DNA from: Mycocentrospora acerina | Taxonomy: Eukaryota > Ascomycota > Dothideomycetes > Pleosporales | NCBI GenBank assembly: GCA_022701365.1 | Contig: JAKUHH010000303.1 | Location: 340,127 to 404,126 of the forward strand | Length of the DNA stretch: 64,000 bases | Direction of reading: 5' to 3' | Shown: in pieces, positions 46,240-57,588 of the stretch | How the letters are laid out: the number at the start of each line of letters is the position of its first letter | How positions within the stretch are numbered: the stretch's first letter is position 1 | Program-made: the position numbers and the translations under genes | Notes under the pieces: generated by a model | The model's input: the letters and a program-made list of their open reading frames with translations, nothing else | What the model was told of the DNA's origin: nothing | The model's database searches: none

Positions 46240-46558
46240 TTTGAATCGAGCAGGCACTAATGAGAATGGAAAATACGACAAGGATGATATAAAAGATAGA
46301 GGGGGGCTAGACGTGCAACTGAGATTGTTGAATATAGAATGACTAGCATAGACTGGAACGCAGGATGGAGCGAAGAATGGTGCATGGTGAAGAGTTGCGC
46401 GAAGACATCTATAGCTTGAAATCATGAATGATGTAAGAACGAAAAATGACCAGCTACTAACTGAGAGGTAATAGATGTTCCCAATGCAGGATTCCGGTGA
46501 GTTGGCACAAGTGCATGAAAATGACGTTGTGCACCTGATTACCTCATACTGTAGATCC

Positions 46559-47930
46559 TCAAACATAGCAGCAGAAAACATCAAGATTAAGCAATAAGGG
46601 TACAAGTAAAATAGTGAATAAGTGTATCACAAGCGTGACAGGATGGAGCGGTAGTGAATCAGTCAAGCTTACCTGCAGTTTTTTCACGTCCTTCACATTC
46701 TTCTCCTGCCATCTAACGACACAGTTCTTCTTCACACGATCACTTTCTTCGAGAGTATGTTTATGCGGTCCCACGATGCCGTCGCCTTTACCATTTCCGC
46801 CGTTTCCGTTGACTCGTTGGATCGTGTAGACCTTTTTTGAAGAAGGTGCAAATAATGGTGCGAGCCCAGGCACAAATGGATTCATGTTTATCCCAGGATA
46901 GCCTGCACTTGAAGAATTGTTCCAAGAAGCACTAGGCTGTTGCTGTTGCATCTTGCGTTGTCCAAGATACTTACTGTCAGGACTGTTACTCTTACCTGTT
47001 GCATACGGACTGGACGGCTCATCCTTGTCAACACCAAGCGCTCGCTGACCCATTTGCTCTTCGTATTCCTCCCGGTCAAAAAACTCTGTAATCTTAATCT
47101 TCACATCACAAAGATCCCGCTCGCGCGCAACCCTCTTTCTTTTCTTTTTATCCGGGTCTGTCGACTTCTTGGTGCCTGGCGGACGGCCTTTCAGACGGCA
47201 GTCCCAGTAATGTGATACAAAGCGTTTTCGTTTGTGTCGCTGTGTCGAGCGGTGCGAGTATATATTGTCGATGTGGGGGAAGTAGGTCTGAAATCTGGCA
47301 TGTAGGGTCAGAAAGGTAGCACTAAACCGAAAAGTTGAAGAGAGAACCATACTCATCCTCTGTCAATGTGATCATATCGTCCACACTGAACAGTTTGTTC
47401 CTCCATTCCTGAAGATTTGGAGGGTCCGCGATTAGCCTCAGACCTTCGAACTGGCCATGACTCGCTAATGGAGCCCCTTTCTCCCAGTCCTGTGCTCCAT
47501 TCTGCGCATGAGGCGGATGCTGAACAAAGCAAGATTGTCGTGATGCAGGTTGTGGTGTTGTGTATATTGGTGACGAGACCAGATGAGCCGGTTGGTCCGA
47601 TGATTGAGGGGCATGAGGATGCTGGACAACACCGGAATGCGAGATCGAGCTCGTTAAAGTAAATGGAGAAGTTGTGGCATGAAGGAAGTCTGTTGGATAC
47701 GTTGGGAATTGCGCAGACGAAAGCGGCAAGCCACGTTGTTGAAAGTGCAATGCGCGGGGAGCCTGCGGAGGTCCGCCTAAGGCATACTGCTGTTGTCGTT
47801 GTCGGAAAATAGCCTCAGTCACGTCGAGGCTCTGCAACTCTGGGTGCAAGCGCGAGGAATACAAAGTTGGGTCTTGATGGGGAATAGGCTGATGAGGCGC
47901 ATGGAGCTGGTGGAGAGGCGATCGTTGCAT
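46559..47930 (-). CDS. Conserved fungal protein of unknown function, basic, Gln/Pro-rich N-terminus
   Basis: Exon 1 is 47930..47353 and exon 2 begins at 47294 after a 58 bp intron; the join reads ITLTEDEFQTYFPHIDNIYS. At least 400 aa are coded down to 46673, where a good donor (CTGCAG|GTAAGC) follows. If unspliced, the frame ends in TGA at 46559, so the 3' end is uncertain. The start is the first ATG; the frame is open further upstream without one. Residues 1-~190 are Pro/Gln/His-rich. Then comes a compact, apparently well-conserved block: HKRKRFVSHYWDCRLKGRPP, then KKKRKRVARERDLCDVKIKI. The basic stretch could be a nuclear signal and DNA-binding tail. The C-terminal part has KKVYTIQRVNGNGG and HTLEESDRVKKNCVVRWQEK. 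I recognise the block as recurring in fungi but know no function. Confidence 0.72.
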
Positions 47931-48400
47931 CGCGCCGACCCGCTGCTTTGAACCGCGGGCAGGGACCAAGCCGTTTTTGAGAGATGGAGAAGATCACGAA
48001 TTGCCATGTGTAAATGAATATGGCGAAGTTGTGCCGGCGGAATTGTAGCCGCGAGTGCAAACTCCCTGCAACAGAAAGTAAAGGGGGAAATGAAATGAGC
48101 AAGTTGTGGAGCTGCGTTCTTTGTCGGAAACAGTACTCTATGTAGCGGAATTGTCGCTTGGTAAAAACAAATGGCACTGCCGGCTAAACTCAACTGCACC
48201 TCGATATCAAAAACTCTATCATGGAACTTTTGCGCTCCAAAGCTGGAATTTGCCCTGGAAACTTCCATCGTAAAGTCCCTGCCTTCTACATTGGCTAGTC
48301 CTCAGCTTCTGCCAAAAAGTGGACACTGTGACCCCCAACGCCGTGCCCATGCCATGACGAAGAGAAGCGTAATCATGAAACCCACACATCACACTGCACC
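47931..48400. other. Spacer: upstream region of the basic protein and eIF3h 3' end
   Basis: 470 bp between two minus-strand genes. Overlapping open frames on the minus strand (47815-48268) show no domain and no conserved start. Likely promoter and leader. Confidence 0.45.
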
Positions 48401-49656
48401 TTACTCTCCAGGAAGCAAGTTGCTCTTTACAGCAAACATCTTGGCGGTAATGCCCGCTGTGAACCCATCCACCTGCCTCGAGTACTGCTCGACCTGCCTT
48501 GAGTTGAGCAGAGTCTCCAGTCTACTCGGCTCCTGCGGAAGCTTGAACAGCCTCTGCCACTCGTCCTCAGGAAGCAGCGGCTGCTTCGATGCTGTGCGTG
48601 CGGCGTTCTCTGCCTTGCGCTTCTGTTGCCAAGCGGTGATCTTGGTCTGCTCGCGGGCGAGCGAACGCTGGTAGTACTGATAGTTGTTGAGCTCTGTGTG
48701 GTGGCTCTCGATGCTCTCAAGGAGAAGATCGCATGTCTTCTCGAGGAATGGGTCGATAGAGAGGTCGAGCGAATCATAGTTCGGGAAGAGGGGAGCCTGT
48801 GGGGTGTTGGGGCTTTGTTGCAAAGCAGCTAGGTTTGGTGGGAAAGAGAGCTCCTCCTTGGGCGCTTCCGAAGGCAGTTGGTGGAGGAGAGAAGTGAGGA
48901 GGTGCGAGTTGCGAATGGTGACGGGAAGTTCAACCAGGATCTCGTGGTGCCTGAGCCCACTCTTCTGGAGACTGCGCTTGTTAGACCACCCGGAGTCGAA
49001 GAACTCTGCAGCACATACCTCTCAGTCGTGAACTTGCCCTCCTTGTATGCCGTCACAAACGTGGGTGACAGCCTGTAGGCGCGCAAGTTCAAGCTGCCTT
49101 GCGAACTCCTGCTCACATCGTAGATCAAGGCTACTGTGCGCTCATTCAGGCCACCTTGGTAGAAGATCTGGTTCTCAATCATGCTGAGGTTGATGAAGTT
49201 GCCCATGCTCGTGCTCGTGTACCAGCCAACATTGTTCGCGTCCACGTTCACCTCCCGCAGGAACTTGATCATCTCATTGCTGTATGCGATGTTCTGTTTG
49301 GCGCGGGGAGCCGCGGCTGCGAGGTTTGCTGCTGTGTCGTTTTGGGCGTCGGTTTGCGCGAGGTTCGCCTCGGGGAAAGGGAAAGTGTTTGTGATCTCAA
49401 GAACGCCGTTTTTCTCCATTCCCACTAAGCTACCCGTAGCGACTGAGGGGAAAGCCTTGCCGCTGGCGGTAGCAATCTTGATCGCGACCTAAAATCGAGA
49501 GTCAGCCCGGCACGACTATAAAACGCGTGCACCAGACGGGCGCGGAGAGCACAATGGCGGGGCGCCTGGCGGGGTGGCTCGTTTCGTGAGTATGGCACGT
49601 ACCAGGGCGTCTACTTGCACGGCCTTGAACGGCATGTCTTTGGAAACTTCCGCCAT
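48401..49656 (-). CDS. eif3h: Eukaryotic translation initiation factor 3 subunit H
   Basis: The model has exons 49656..49603, 49488..49019 and 48971..48401, with introns of 114 and 47 bp. The product is 364 aa. The first exon gives MAEVSKDMPFKAVQVDAL, joined to VAIKIATASGKAFPS and VATGSLVGMEKNGVLEITNT, the MPN domain start. Then VNANNVGWYTSTSMG-type wording (VDANNVGWYTSTSMGNFINL), and after splice 2 SLQKSGLRHHEILVELPV. The C-terminal helical part ends AVKSNLLPGE. eIF3h lacks the JAMM zinc ligands and is structural; it supports scanning and re-initiation. The 114 bp first intron contains many short plus- and minus-strand frames that are not genes. Confidence 0.95.
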
Positions 49657-50018
49657 GTTTTCGTCGTCGAGAAGTGTCGTGTCGTGGGGTGAGCGGGGCA
49701 ACAGCTTTGCTTGTCGACGATGTTGGAGTCTTCCAGCACCACACAAAATCGAATGCCAAGAGTTCTTCTAAGCGAAACATGCACGCTAGCTTCAGAAAGG
49801 CTAGCATTCATCCTTGCTCTACTGCTATACTGTCCCACTGTCCGCTCTGCGAGGACTTATCTTATTGAACACATACATGTTAAAAGTGATATCACATGTA
49901 TTTAATTACTTGCAAACTCAAGTCGTATGTCGATCACTGCCGTGAGAACATTCGTTCCGGATTAAACCGTCATGCACACCCCTCCCCTTCAGTACCAACT
50001 CATATCATCAGAGAACGC
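49657..50018. other. Spacer: eIF3h promoter and HET-C 3' end
   Basis: 362 bp between two minus-strand genes. Only short frames occur. No repeat or RNA gene is seen. Confidence 0.45.
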
Positions 50019-52685
50019 TCACCACGCTGAATTTCCACCTCCAGCACCCCACTGCCGTCCATTACCCCCGGAAGACCCCTGGTCATATGAATAATTACCA
50101 GCCGGAGGGTGTTGAGGCGGGGGCTGCTCATACCCTCCAGGTCCCGCACCGTAGTTCTCATATCCCTGTTGATACGCGGTTGGGACGCTGTAAGCAGGGG
50201 CCTCGCCTTGACCACCTGTGTACTGACCCTGATTCCATCCGTGCCCACCAGCAGGAGTTGTATTTTTGTACTCTGCAGGCGCCTGATACCCTTCTCCTGC
50301 GTACGAGGACTGATAGGGCTGGAAACTCCCCCACTGCGAGGGCTGAGGAGAATGCGATGATGGATATGGATCGTTTGATGGAGACGGAGCTAGCCCAACG
50401 TCATCGCGCGACGTACTAAACTTGTTCAGTGCAGGGCCAAAGGCATTGCCTAAACTTCCGAAAAGGCCACCTCCGCTACTGGAGCTGGATTGTTGATTTC
50501 CACCGCTGTGGTTTCCGCCGCTCTGGAATGATTGTGCATTTGCAGCGCCGTGAGCGTGCGCACCATGTGAGTGGTCGTGATCACCGCTGTGGTTCTTACC
50601 TGCTTTCACGGAATCGGAGCTCAGAACATCATTAAGGTCTTTGCCGTGGTAATTGCGTGCCCACTTTTTAACCACCTCGAACATGGTATTGTGTACTTCA
50701 CAATTCGAGTCCCGCAACGCCGGGTGATGGAAAACACGCATGCAGTCGTTCAAGACCTGATCGACAGGAACATCGGGATGGTCCCAGGCATAGATGACGC
50801 GAGGAGCGACATACTGTAAGATAGCCACGGCTACTTGTCCTGCTGGCTCATTCAGTAGGTTTGAGAAATGATCCTTAGAAAGCATGGAGTGAGTCGGGTC
50901 CGTGGACGTTGGGTTCGTCCAAACGTCAAACTGATGCTTTGCGGCTGACTCCACAATGGCAGATGATCCCGTCTTCAGCTGCGAAGATGCTGTTTTAATA
51001 ACAGGCAAGATGAATGGGGCAAGCAGCGACATGACGAAAAGCGTAACGCGTTCGGTGATGGTCTCAATGGCTTTTTCCAACCCTGGAATCTTGGAAACAA
51101 TGGCAGAGATGCTACGCACAACATTGTCCCTGAAGACTAGTATGGGGTATATCTTGGGGATGATGGTCGCTGGATCGGTGTTTGTTCCTGGTATATCTGG
51201 ACCTGGAGGGCCGCCTACAGATCCTGGGGGTGCTTCGAATGAAGTAGACTGTTGGTACTGGCCCGGCCCACCGGACCGAGTGCTGTAATCATCGTACCCT
51301 CCAGAACGGGTATTGGAAGCAGCCTGAGCATCTGAAGCAGCCTGTAGAGACTGAGCTTGCTGGATAAGACCACTAGTTCCAGGAATCATCTTCAGAGCAT
51401 CTGTAAGTGCAGTGCAAGTGTCACCACTACTGCCTCTCTTATTGCTTGTCAAGGCGTCTGAAAGCGTCGTGTCCATCTGGTCAATCTCCGCAGATGTGAT
51501 GTGATCTGTCGCCTCTCCAAGGACAGAGTGGAAGAAATCAACACCCCCGAAAGTACCTGTTACAAGTGGGAACACTCGCTGGCCGTTGAGGTTGATTTCA
51601 GACTGAGTACCGACGTGTGCAAACACGTTGTGGTAACCAAGTTCACGCAAAACAAGCTCTGTGTAGTTCGTATGGGCACCATAGTCTTCAAGACAATGTA
51701 GGCCCTGACCCAGGCAGCGAAGTGCCTCTGAAAGATCTTCTTCCCGTCCGCGTTGACCAGACGGACCGTGAGTGTAAAGCCTTCCAAAGTGGATCGCTCG
51801 GGCAAAGGAAAACTTCACGTATCCTGTCGATGTTGCCCACCCGCCTTGCTCGTTAGCTATGTAGTTTTTCATTCCTAGTAAAAATTTCAGTAACTTTTCG
51901 CTGTGACATGTCCATGGAAAACGGTACCAGTATTGGGATCTACTGCTAGCTCAATGTCCAGAACAGGACCTCGTAGTCGGGGGTCAAATTTGCGACCGTC
52001 TTGGCCATCGGCATAATCTTTCTATAATATCATCAGTCCTGAATCTTCGTTTACGCTGATTTACTCTCATACAGGATTGTCTGTCCATGTTGTTAACTTC
52101 CGCTATGGTTAATGCATGATTCACAACTGACCAATATGCTCCTCGGGCCGGTAAACACCAAGCCGCTCAGCAGTCACTTCGAATTCGCCAGTTGCATATC
52201 CAAAGGACATGAACGACAGGATCCAAACGAGCAGACGGATAGTTTCGCCCTTTATACTCGTTAGCTTGGGTGTACACCACACAGCCAGAGGGAACACTCA
52301 CCTGGACCTTTGCCAGCGTTCCAACATCAACAGCCTTTCAAAATCAGTTTCTCATAGCTTCCCTCTTTGAAAGCCAACATACTTGAGAGTAATCACGTAA
52401 CCAGTTGCCAAAGTACACTCGCTGCACCAAGCATTAGCCACAATTTACCACAATTGGCCGAGCTCTCTTTCGGACACATACCTTGATCATCGTAGACTTC
52501 CACTTGTGTCCTCGCAAACACGCGACTGTTGCAAGCATATCTTCTATATCTCCATGGCGCCAGTTCTTGCCCTCAATCTTTGAGATGGACGCGATATTCC
52601 CCGCACCAAAAGCTTCAGCATGTGTGGGGAGCAACACCAGAATCGCAATCGCGACAAGCAGCAAGTACTTTGAAGAGATCGCCAT
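50019..52685 (-). CDS. het-C: HET-C heterokaryon-incompatibility family protein
   Basis: Seven exons: 52685..52482, 52421..52383 (39 nt), 52334..52302 (33 nt), 52249..52132, 52080..52073 (8 nt), 52021..51928 and 51874..50019. All six introns are 48-60 bp. The product is 783 aa. A signal peptide (residues 1-~25, KYLLLVAIAILVLLPTHAEA) is followed by FGAGNIASISKIEGKNWRHG. The conserved body includes RVYFGNWLRDYSQ, SFMSFGYATGEFEVTAERLG, YRPEEHIDNPKDYADGQDGR and LHCLEDYGAHTNYTEL. A low-complexity Ser/Gly/Gln region (about residues 330-385) precedes a hydrophobic segment. The C-terminus is His/Gly/Pro-rich. In Neurospora, allelic differences at het-c trigger incompatibility and an indel-rich segment sets specificity. 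Many homologues are simply conserved secreted or membrane-associated proteins, so an incompatibility role here is not shown. Confidence 0.93.
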
Positions 52686-54129
52686 GATGTGATGACAGGC
52701 AAGAAGTTGAGAAGAGATGTGATGTCGAAGAGAAAGAGCGGTGCTTGCGCTATGTTTCTCGAGCTGTGCAGTCAGCAGTCAGTTGACGATGCAGGTCAGA
52801 TCAAAAAGTGGCGGTGCTGTGTGATGACGCTTTAGTCGACGGTGTCGGAAAGCCGGTGCCGGCAGTGTCCACAGAGGGGTCTCTTTACCAATTAGGTCAT
52901 TGGGCAGGAGAAGGGGTCCTACGCGGATTGGCTCTGTGGTTCACTACTAGGTACTCCTGCATCACTGGTAGTTCGCTGCGCTGCGACTGCCCCACCTTGG
53001 GCACGCATGACGAATTTGAAGGGCTGTGGTGGCACAGCTGAACATTAGCAACAAACTATGCTGACTCAACGCGCTCACATCAGCTTGCTACACGTAAAGA
53101 CAATGGTGGCTTGAGCCTGTGATTGAAGCTTTCTTCACTACATTGATGAATAAATTACTTCGATTACAGAACTTGATTTCGTCCCATATTATCGAGAGAG
53201 AAGCAAGAGACATGGTAGCAACTGAAGGTGTCAGTAGAAGTAAGGGGATACAGTACTTCGCCAGCCAATGGAGACAAATGAACACGCCACCAAAAAGTTT
53301 TATTGATGCAAACAGCATGTTTGTCAATATCATCATTTTCACACACAACACCATAGTAAGCACAGATCACTCATTGCCTACTAACCATTCTTTATCGATC
53401 CAAAATCTGGCTGACCAAATCCAAACATTGAGACCTCAGCAGAAACCATAACCATTCTATAGTGGGTTGCTCACTTCGACAGAATGCCGAAACCTTGTGC
53501 AAACAAAGCTCAAGGCAGCTTGTCCCGAAGGAGCTCAAGGCTGTTGTGAAGGACCAATAGAATCTTTGTATTTTGTTTTTCTCTACCGTTACAACGCGCA
53601 GAAGAAAAGGGGTATTTTCAATGGAAACTTCGGTGTCCCCTCGGTCGTGACAATACGCCAGCAATATAGAAAAATAACTACACGGCTTTGGCCGTGGATA
53701 ACAGTACGGTAGTTATCACGGCCTAGAGCTATTGAGAATGCTCTGCGCTAGTGGTTCGGGATGTTATTAATATCAATTGATTATTCGTCTATAAAGCGGC
53801 ACCTGCTCAAACGGGTGGAAATTGCTTGCAATCTCCACAGTTGTGACATCCACCGATTGGACACCATTCCAGGAAAAAACAAGCTGCGCAAAATTTGCGC
53901 GTTGGTAGTTTTGTTTTGTAGAATCCGGTAAGGGATTTGCACATCAGTTTGAGAGTTATGCGAGAGCTTGGAGGTCATAGTGAATCCGACACAGCATAAA
54001 TGAATGGCGACCATAAGTGCGCTATTAAGTGGTATTCGCTTTAATCATACAACATAGTACCCAATTCCATGTACACATAGTCCCATCAAGCTGTCGCTCA
54101 TTCGGCTATCATTGTAAATGAATTAGCAT
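52686..54129. other. Spacer with an imperfect foldback sequence
   Basis: 1.4 kb upstream of HET-C and downstream of the CFEM gene. It contains nested inverted repeats at 53674-53723 and the 15-base palindrome GCGCAAAATTTGCGC (53886-53900). A 110-codon plus-strand frame (53119-53451) has no domain. No gene is called. Confidence 0.5.
53674..53723. repeat. Nested inverted repeats (foldback, possible transposon-end relic)
   Basis: GGCCGTGGATAAC (53690-53702) is the inverted copy of GTTATCACGGCC (53712-53723) with one extra base. Overlapping them, ATAACTAC (53674-53681) pairs with GTAGTTAT (53709-53716), and ACGGC pairs with GCCGT around TTTG. CAGTACGG sits between the arms. Confidence 0.6.
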
Positions 54130-54805
54130 TTACAAAGCAGCAAGCATAGCAAGAGCGGCGGCGCCCATGAAGCCAGCAGCCTGGGTTGCCTGAGCAGCGG
54201 CACCGGTGGACACGGCGGAAGAAGCGCGCGACGAGGCGGAAGCAGCAACGCTGGAGGCGGAGGCAGCCACGGAAGATGCAGACGAGCGAACCGAGGACAA
54301 GGATGCGCTGACCGACGAGGCGGAGGCAGAGACAGCTGACGAGACAGATGAAGCGCCGGACGAGACCGAAGAGGCGGCCGACGAGGCGGCGGAAGAAGCG
54401 CTCGAGGCACGGGAGCTCACAGCAGAGGAGACGCTGGAGGCAACAGAGCTAACAGCAGAGGACACAGAGGACTGCTGGGGAAGAGGAGCGCCAACACTGT
54501 TGCAGAGGTTGATGGTAGCCTGGCTGGTAGCCTGCTGGTCGGCAGCGCTGCAAGCAGCCACGACACAGGGCATGACAGAGTTGGTGAGCTCAGCACCGCG
54601 GCGGCACTGGCAGGCGTAGTCGGTAGCAGAGCATGAAGAGCCAGTGGTGGCAGCGATGAGGCACGACAACTATGTTTAATTAGCATGTTTGCTTCCACTT
54701 AGTCCACGTACAAAAAGTGCAACATACAGCGCAAGTGGGAATAGCGGAAAGCTGAGCAGTGGCAACCGAGGCCAGGGCAACGAAGGTGACAGCAGCGAAC
54801 TTCAT
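54130..54805 (-). CDS. CFEM-domain, GPI-anchored-type secreted protein
   Basis: The model has exons 54805..54728 and 54669..54130 with a 58 bp intron (GTATGT...CATAG), giving 205 aa. A signal peptide covers residues 1-~18 (MKFAAVTFVALASVATAQ). The CFEM domain follows with its eight cysteines at 25, 29, 39, 46, 48, 61, 66 and 82, and Asp43 in CSATDYACQC, the residue that ligates haem iron in Candida Csa2. Residues ~90-180 are Ser/Ala/Val-rich repeats that would be heavily O-glycosylated. The C-terminus ends in a hydrophobic tail (AAGFMGAAALAMLAAL) preceded by small residues, fitting GPI attachment. Such proteins act in haem uptake, wall integrity or host interaction; which applies here is unknown. 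The intron interrupts the first CFEM segment (PTCA|LSC). Confidence 0.93.
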
Positions 54806-57588
54806 GTTGATAGATTTATTGAGTTGGTATGAAAATGAAAGAATTGATGGTAAGGTGTATCGAAGTTCGTGGGTAAAAGCGAATGTACTGCAAAAGGGGG
54901 TTCCTACTGCTGTTTTATATGACAGCTGAACGCGTTATTGGCTAGGCGGCATATGTGCTCCATGCGTAGGTTCCAATTGTTGTGAAAATCACGGTCTCGT
55001 AGCGATCGGCAACCATCCAGATCATCGTAGGGATGTCTGGGTGAATTCTGTTGGTCGATTTTAGGCAAGGCTAGCCTGCCATACTACTCAACCCTGACTC
55101 TAGTTTCTTCTCCACGAATAGTGCTGGAGGTGGAAGTGGAGGCGATCCCGAAACAATAAAGTCTGACAACAACCGAGGCAGGCTTGGCTGTCCGCATTCC
55201 ACTCGCGTGCGGAGAGGATGATTTAAGAGGCCAAGGCCAGTGTTTCGGAACGCCACAAGTCTTAGAAAACGGGGCAACATCCCAGGAGTGGTGCAAACTG
55301 ACCCCACTGTCGAGGAGATACGAACCTCTTTGAGAGAACGCGGGGTGCATTCATTCGTTTGTTGTCGTGAGCATACGGCTAGACAACGGCGGATGCACAA
55401 AATGACAATTTCCGCGCTCGCACTCACAATGCCCCGTTTGCCATCTATGGGTCCAGCCGTTCGTAGTTGTTTGTAAGCCGTGGCTAGTGGCGACCTTGCA
55501 CCAACCTGGCCAAGCGTGACCCGGATAATACTCCGGGGGCTGTTAATGGCGATACCTCCCTCTCTCTTGCTATGGGATTTGGCAACTCTTGCTGACCGGC
55601 TGATTTCATGTGGGAATGTACCTGCATACGCCAGCCTTGCTGCCAAATTGAGCTCAGACGGAGAGACGGCTTCTGGTAACCATGCTGTTTGGATCTTGGC
55701 GAAATTTTGCACAAAATGATGCTGTAAGTTTGAATTAACTGCGTAGATGGCATATTCGTTTTGGCCTGCATCATGCAGATGCAGCAAAAGATTTCCCTAA
55801 GAGGATCTCAAAGCCTCGGTATGTTGACTTCTTGGCTACATGTGCAACATGCGCAATGTTGGTCTTACCCCAAGTTCCCCAGAATTGTGTGAGCGGACCG
55901 CTCTTAGTGGCTTGGAAAATGCAAGGCGACGACGCCTCAACAGCGAAGAATCGTTAACGGAGGACTTCCGAATTCCGGGAGACGGCATCCACAGCCGAAA
56001 TCTGGTGAACGAGACTCTAGTTGTTCGAGAAGTGAAGATCACTTGCGCCAGCACACTGATAACTCTTCACTGTGGTTCAGGTGCGCTTTTTTCCGATTTC
56101 GACCCGATTTTTGTCGGAAGTCTGACGGTCTGACCCCGCTAGCTATTACGAGTCGTTCGGCTTTCTGATAGGTGTATTGAGTGAGAACCTCTGTTCCATA
56201 AACTTGTCAATTAGACCCGGGTTTTCGGTCACTTCTTTCTACCCACTAGGGGCTATTAACGCTGATGGCTACCATGCCCATCCATGAATCAGAATGGTCT
56301 ACCTCATAAGAATGAGAATTTCGCAGGTCCTCCAAATGGGCATAACAGCAGCCGGAGCGATGGGATCCCCAGCTTACGTTTCTGGTTATCTTTTCTTTTG
56401 CCCAGTGTGTTGTGGGATTCTGGTCTTGTTGCGAATGATGCTAGGCTTGGACTGGTCATTCGACCACTATCGAGATTCATACACTCTTCAAGGACCTCAG
56501 GGGACAAGATGACAGCCCGGACTCTGCCTGTACTGAGTTGAGTCTCACAATAGAGCTCCTCTTTTCTCCATGCTTTTCGTGTGTATACGAATATTGCTGC
56601 CTCGAAGGCGCAAGCCGTCTAGTATCGAATGCCATTTGACTAAGTTGTCGAGAAGAGAGCGTGCTTGCGCTATTGTGACTCAAAATTGATGGAATGCTAC
56701 GATTGTTGTTGTTGGCTGTGTCGCTATCAATTGAATGAATATAGACTCCAGATGTCATTTGAGGAAGAATCGCATGGCGGTGGACTGTATGACTGAGAGT
56801 GATGATTGTATTGTTACATCTGTGAACCAGTAGTACTCTGAACAAATAGCACGGGATGGCGAAATGACAAGAACCTGTGGATGGGAGCCGCAAGTTTAAA
56901 GACCTCAGGATGTCGAAATCTTGTGCGATCGCACGTCATCACCTTCCGAGACTGTGCATCATTCAGCTCACCACTATCCAATTTACTAGCGGGCCAGGGT
57001 CTGCTGGCGCGCAGGTGGTAGATTTCCAAAGTACATAACATGAGAGCATATATGTCGTATGGTCGAGATCTTGTCGTGTGTAGCAACAGCAGGCGCTTCA
57101 TTCTATACCGTATGTTCATCCACGAGGAGATTCGGGCTCAATACTGTATTGCTAATTCCAGGCTGCTGAACATTTTTTTCTCAAGCTTTGAATCGCACCC
57201 TGAAGCGGAAGTCAGGCTTCAATTCTAGTATATCTGATTCTAATTTCTGTGTATATGCGCCAAAGCTTCTTCTGGATATGTCTCGGCAGTTCAGAGTAGG
57301 TCAACTAATATCAGTAAGGCGCATGTAAGTATCAATCTGGCAGAGTATCAGAAAAACGCCGGCAAACATGCGGTTTCGTGTGTAGGTGAACTCCTGCGCC
57401 TCGTCGTAGTGAGCGTTACGTGTGTAAACTGAGTTGGGATATGACGCGTCACGGGACCATGTAAATCCGGGCGAGACACGCTAGCCAAAGCGTGAAGGTA
57501 GCGCTAGCTTTGGAGATCAACTTTTGAACTACGCGCATCGCATCGCCTCCTCCCAAACAGCCTTCTTCTCCGCCTTTCACTTCTCACG
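54806..57588. other. Long gene-free stretch upstream of CFEM and PRP46 genes
   Basis: 2.8 kb between divergently oriented genes. A 238-codon minus-strand frame (55071-55787) opens with a non-ATG codon and shows no domain. Plus-strand frames at 55840-56133 and 56284-56541 are also featureless. I see no transposase, reverse transcriptase, tRNA or rRNA, and no obvious repeat. The last ~200 bases are the PRP46 leader. Confidence 0.5.

Noticed and set aside
54206..54619. 137-codon, very acidic plus-strand frame in the CFEM gene
   Set aside because: It is the mirror of Ser/Ala-repeat codons of the CFEM protein. The Glu/Asp/Ala composition follows from that repeat.
55071..55787. 238-codon minus-strand frame
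   Set aside because: It opens with a non-ATG codon, contains no recognisable motif and is overlapped by frames on the other strand.
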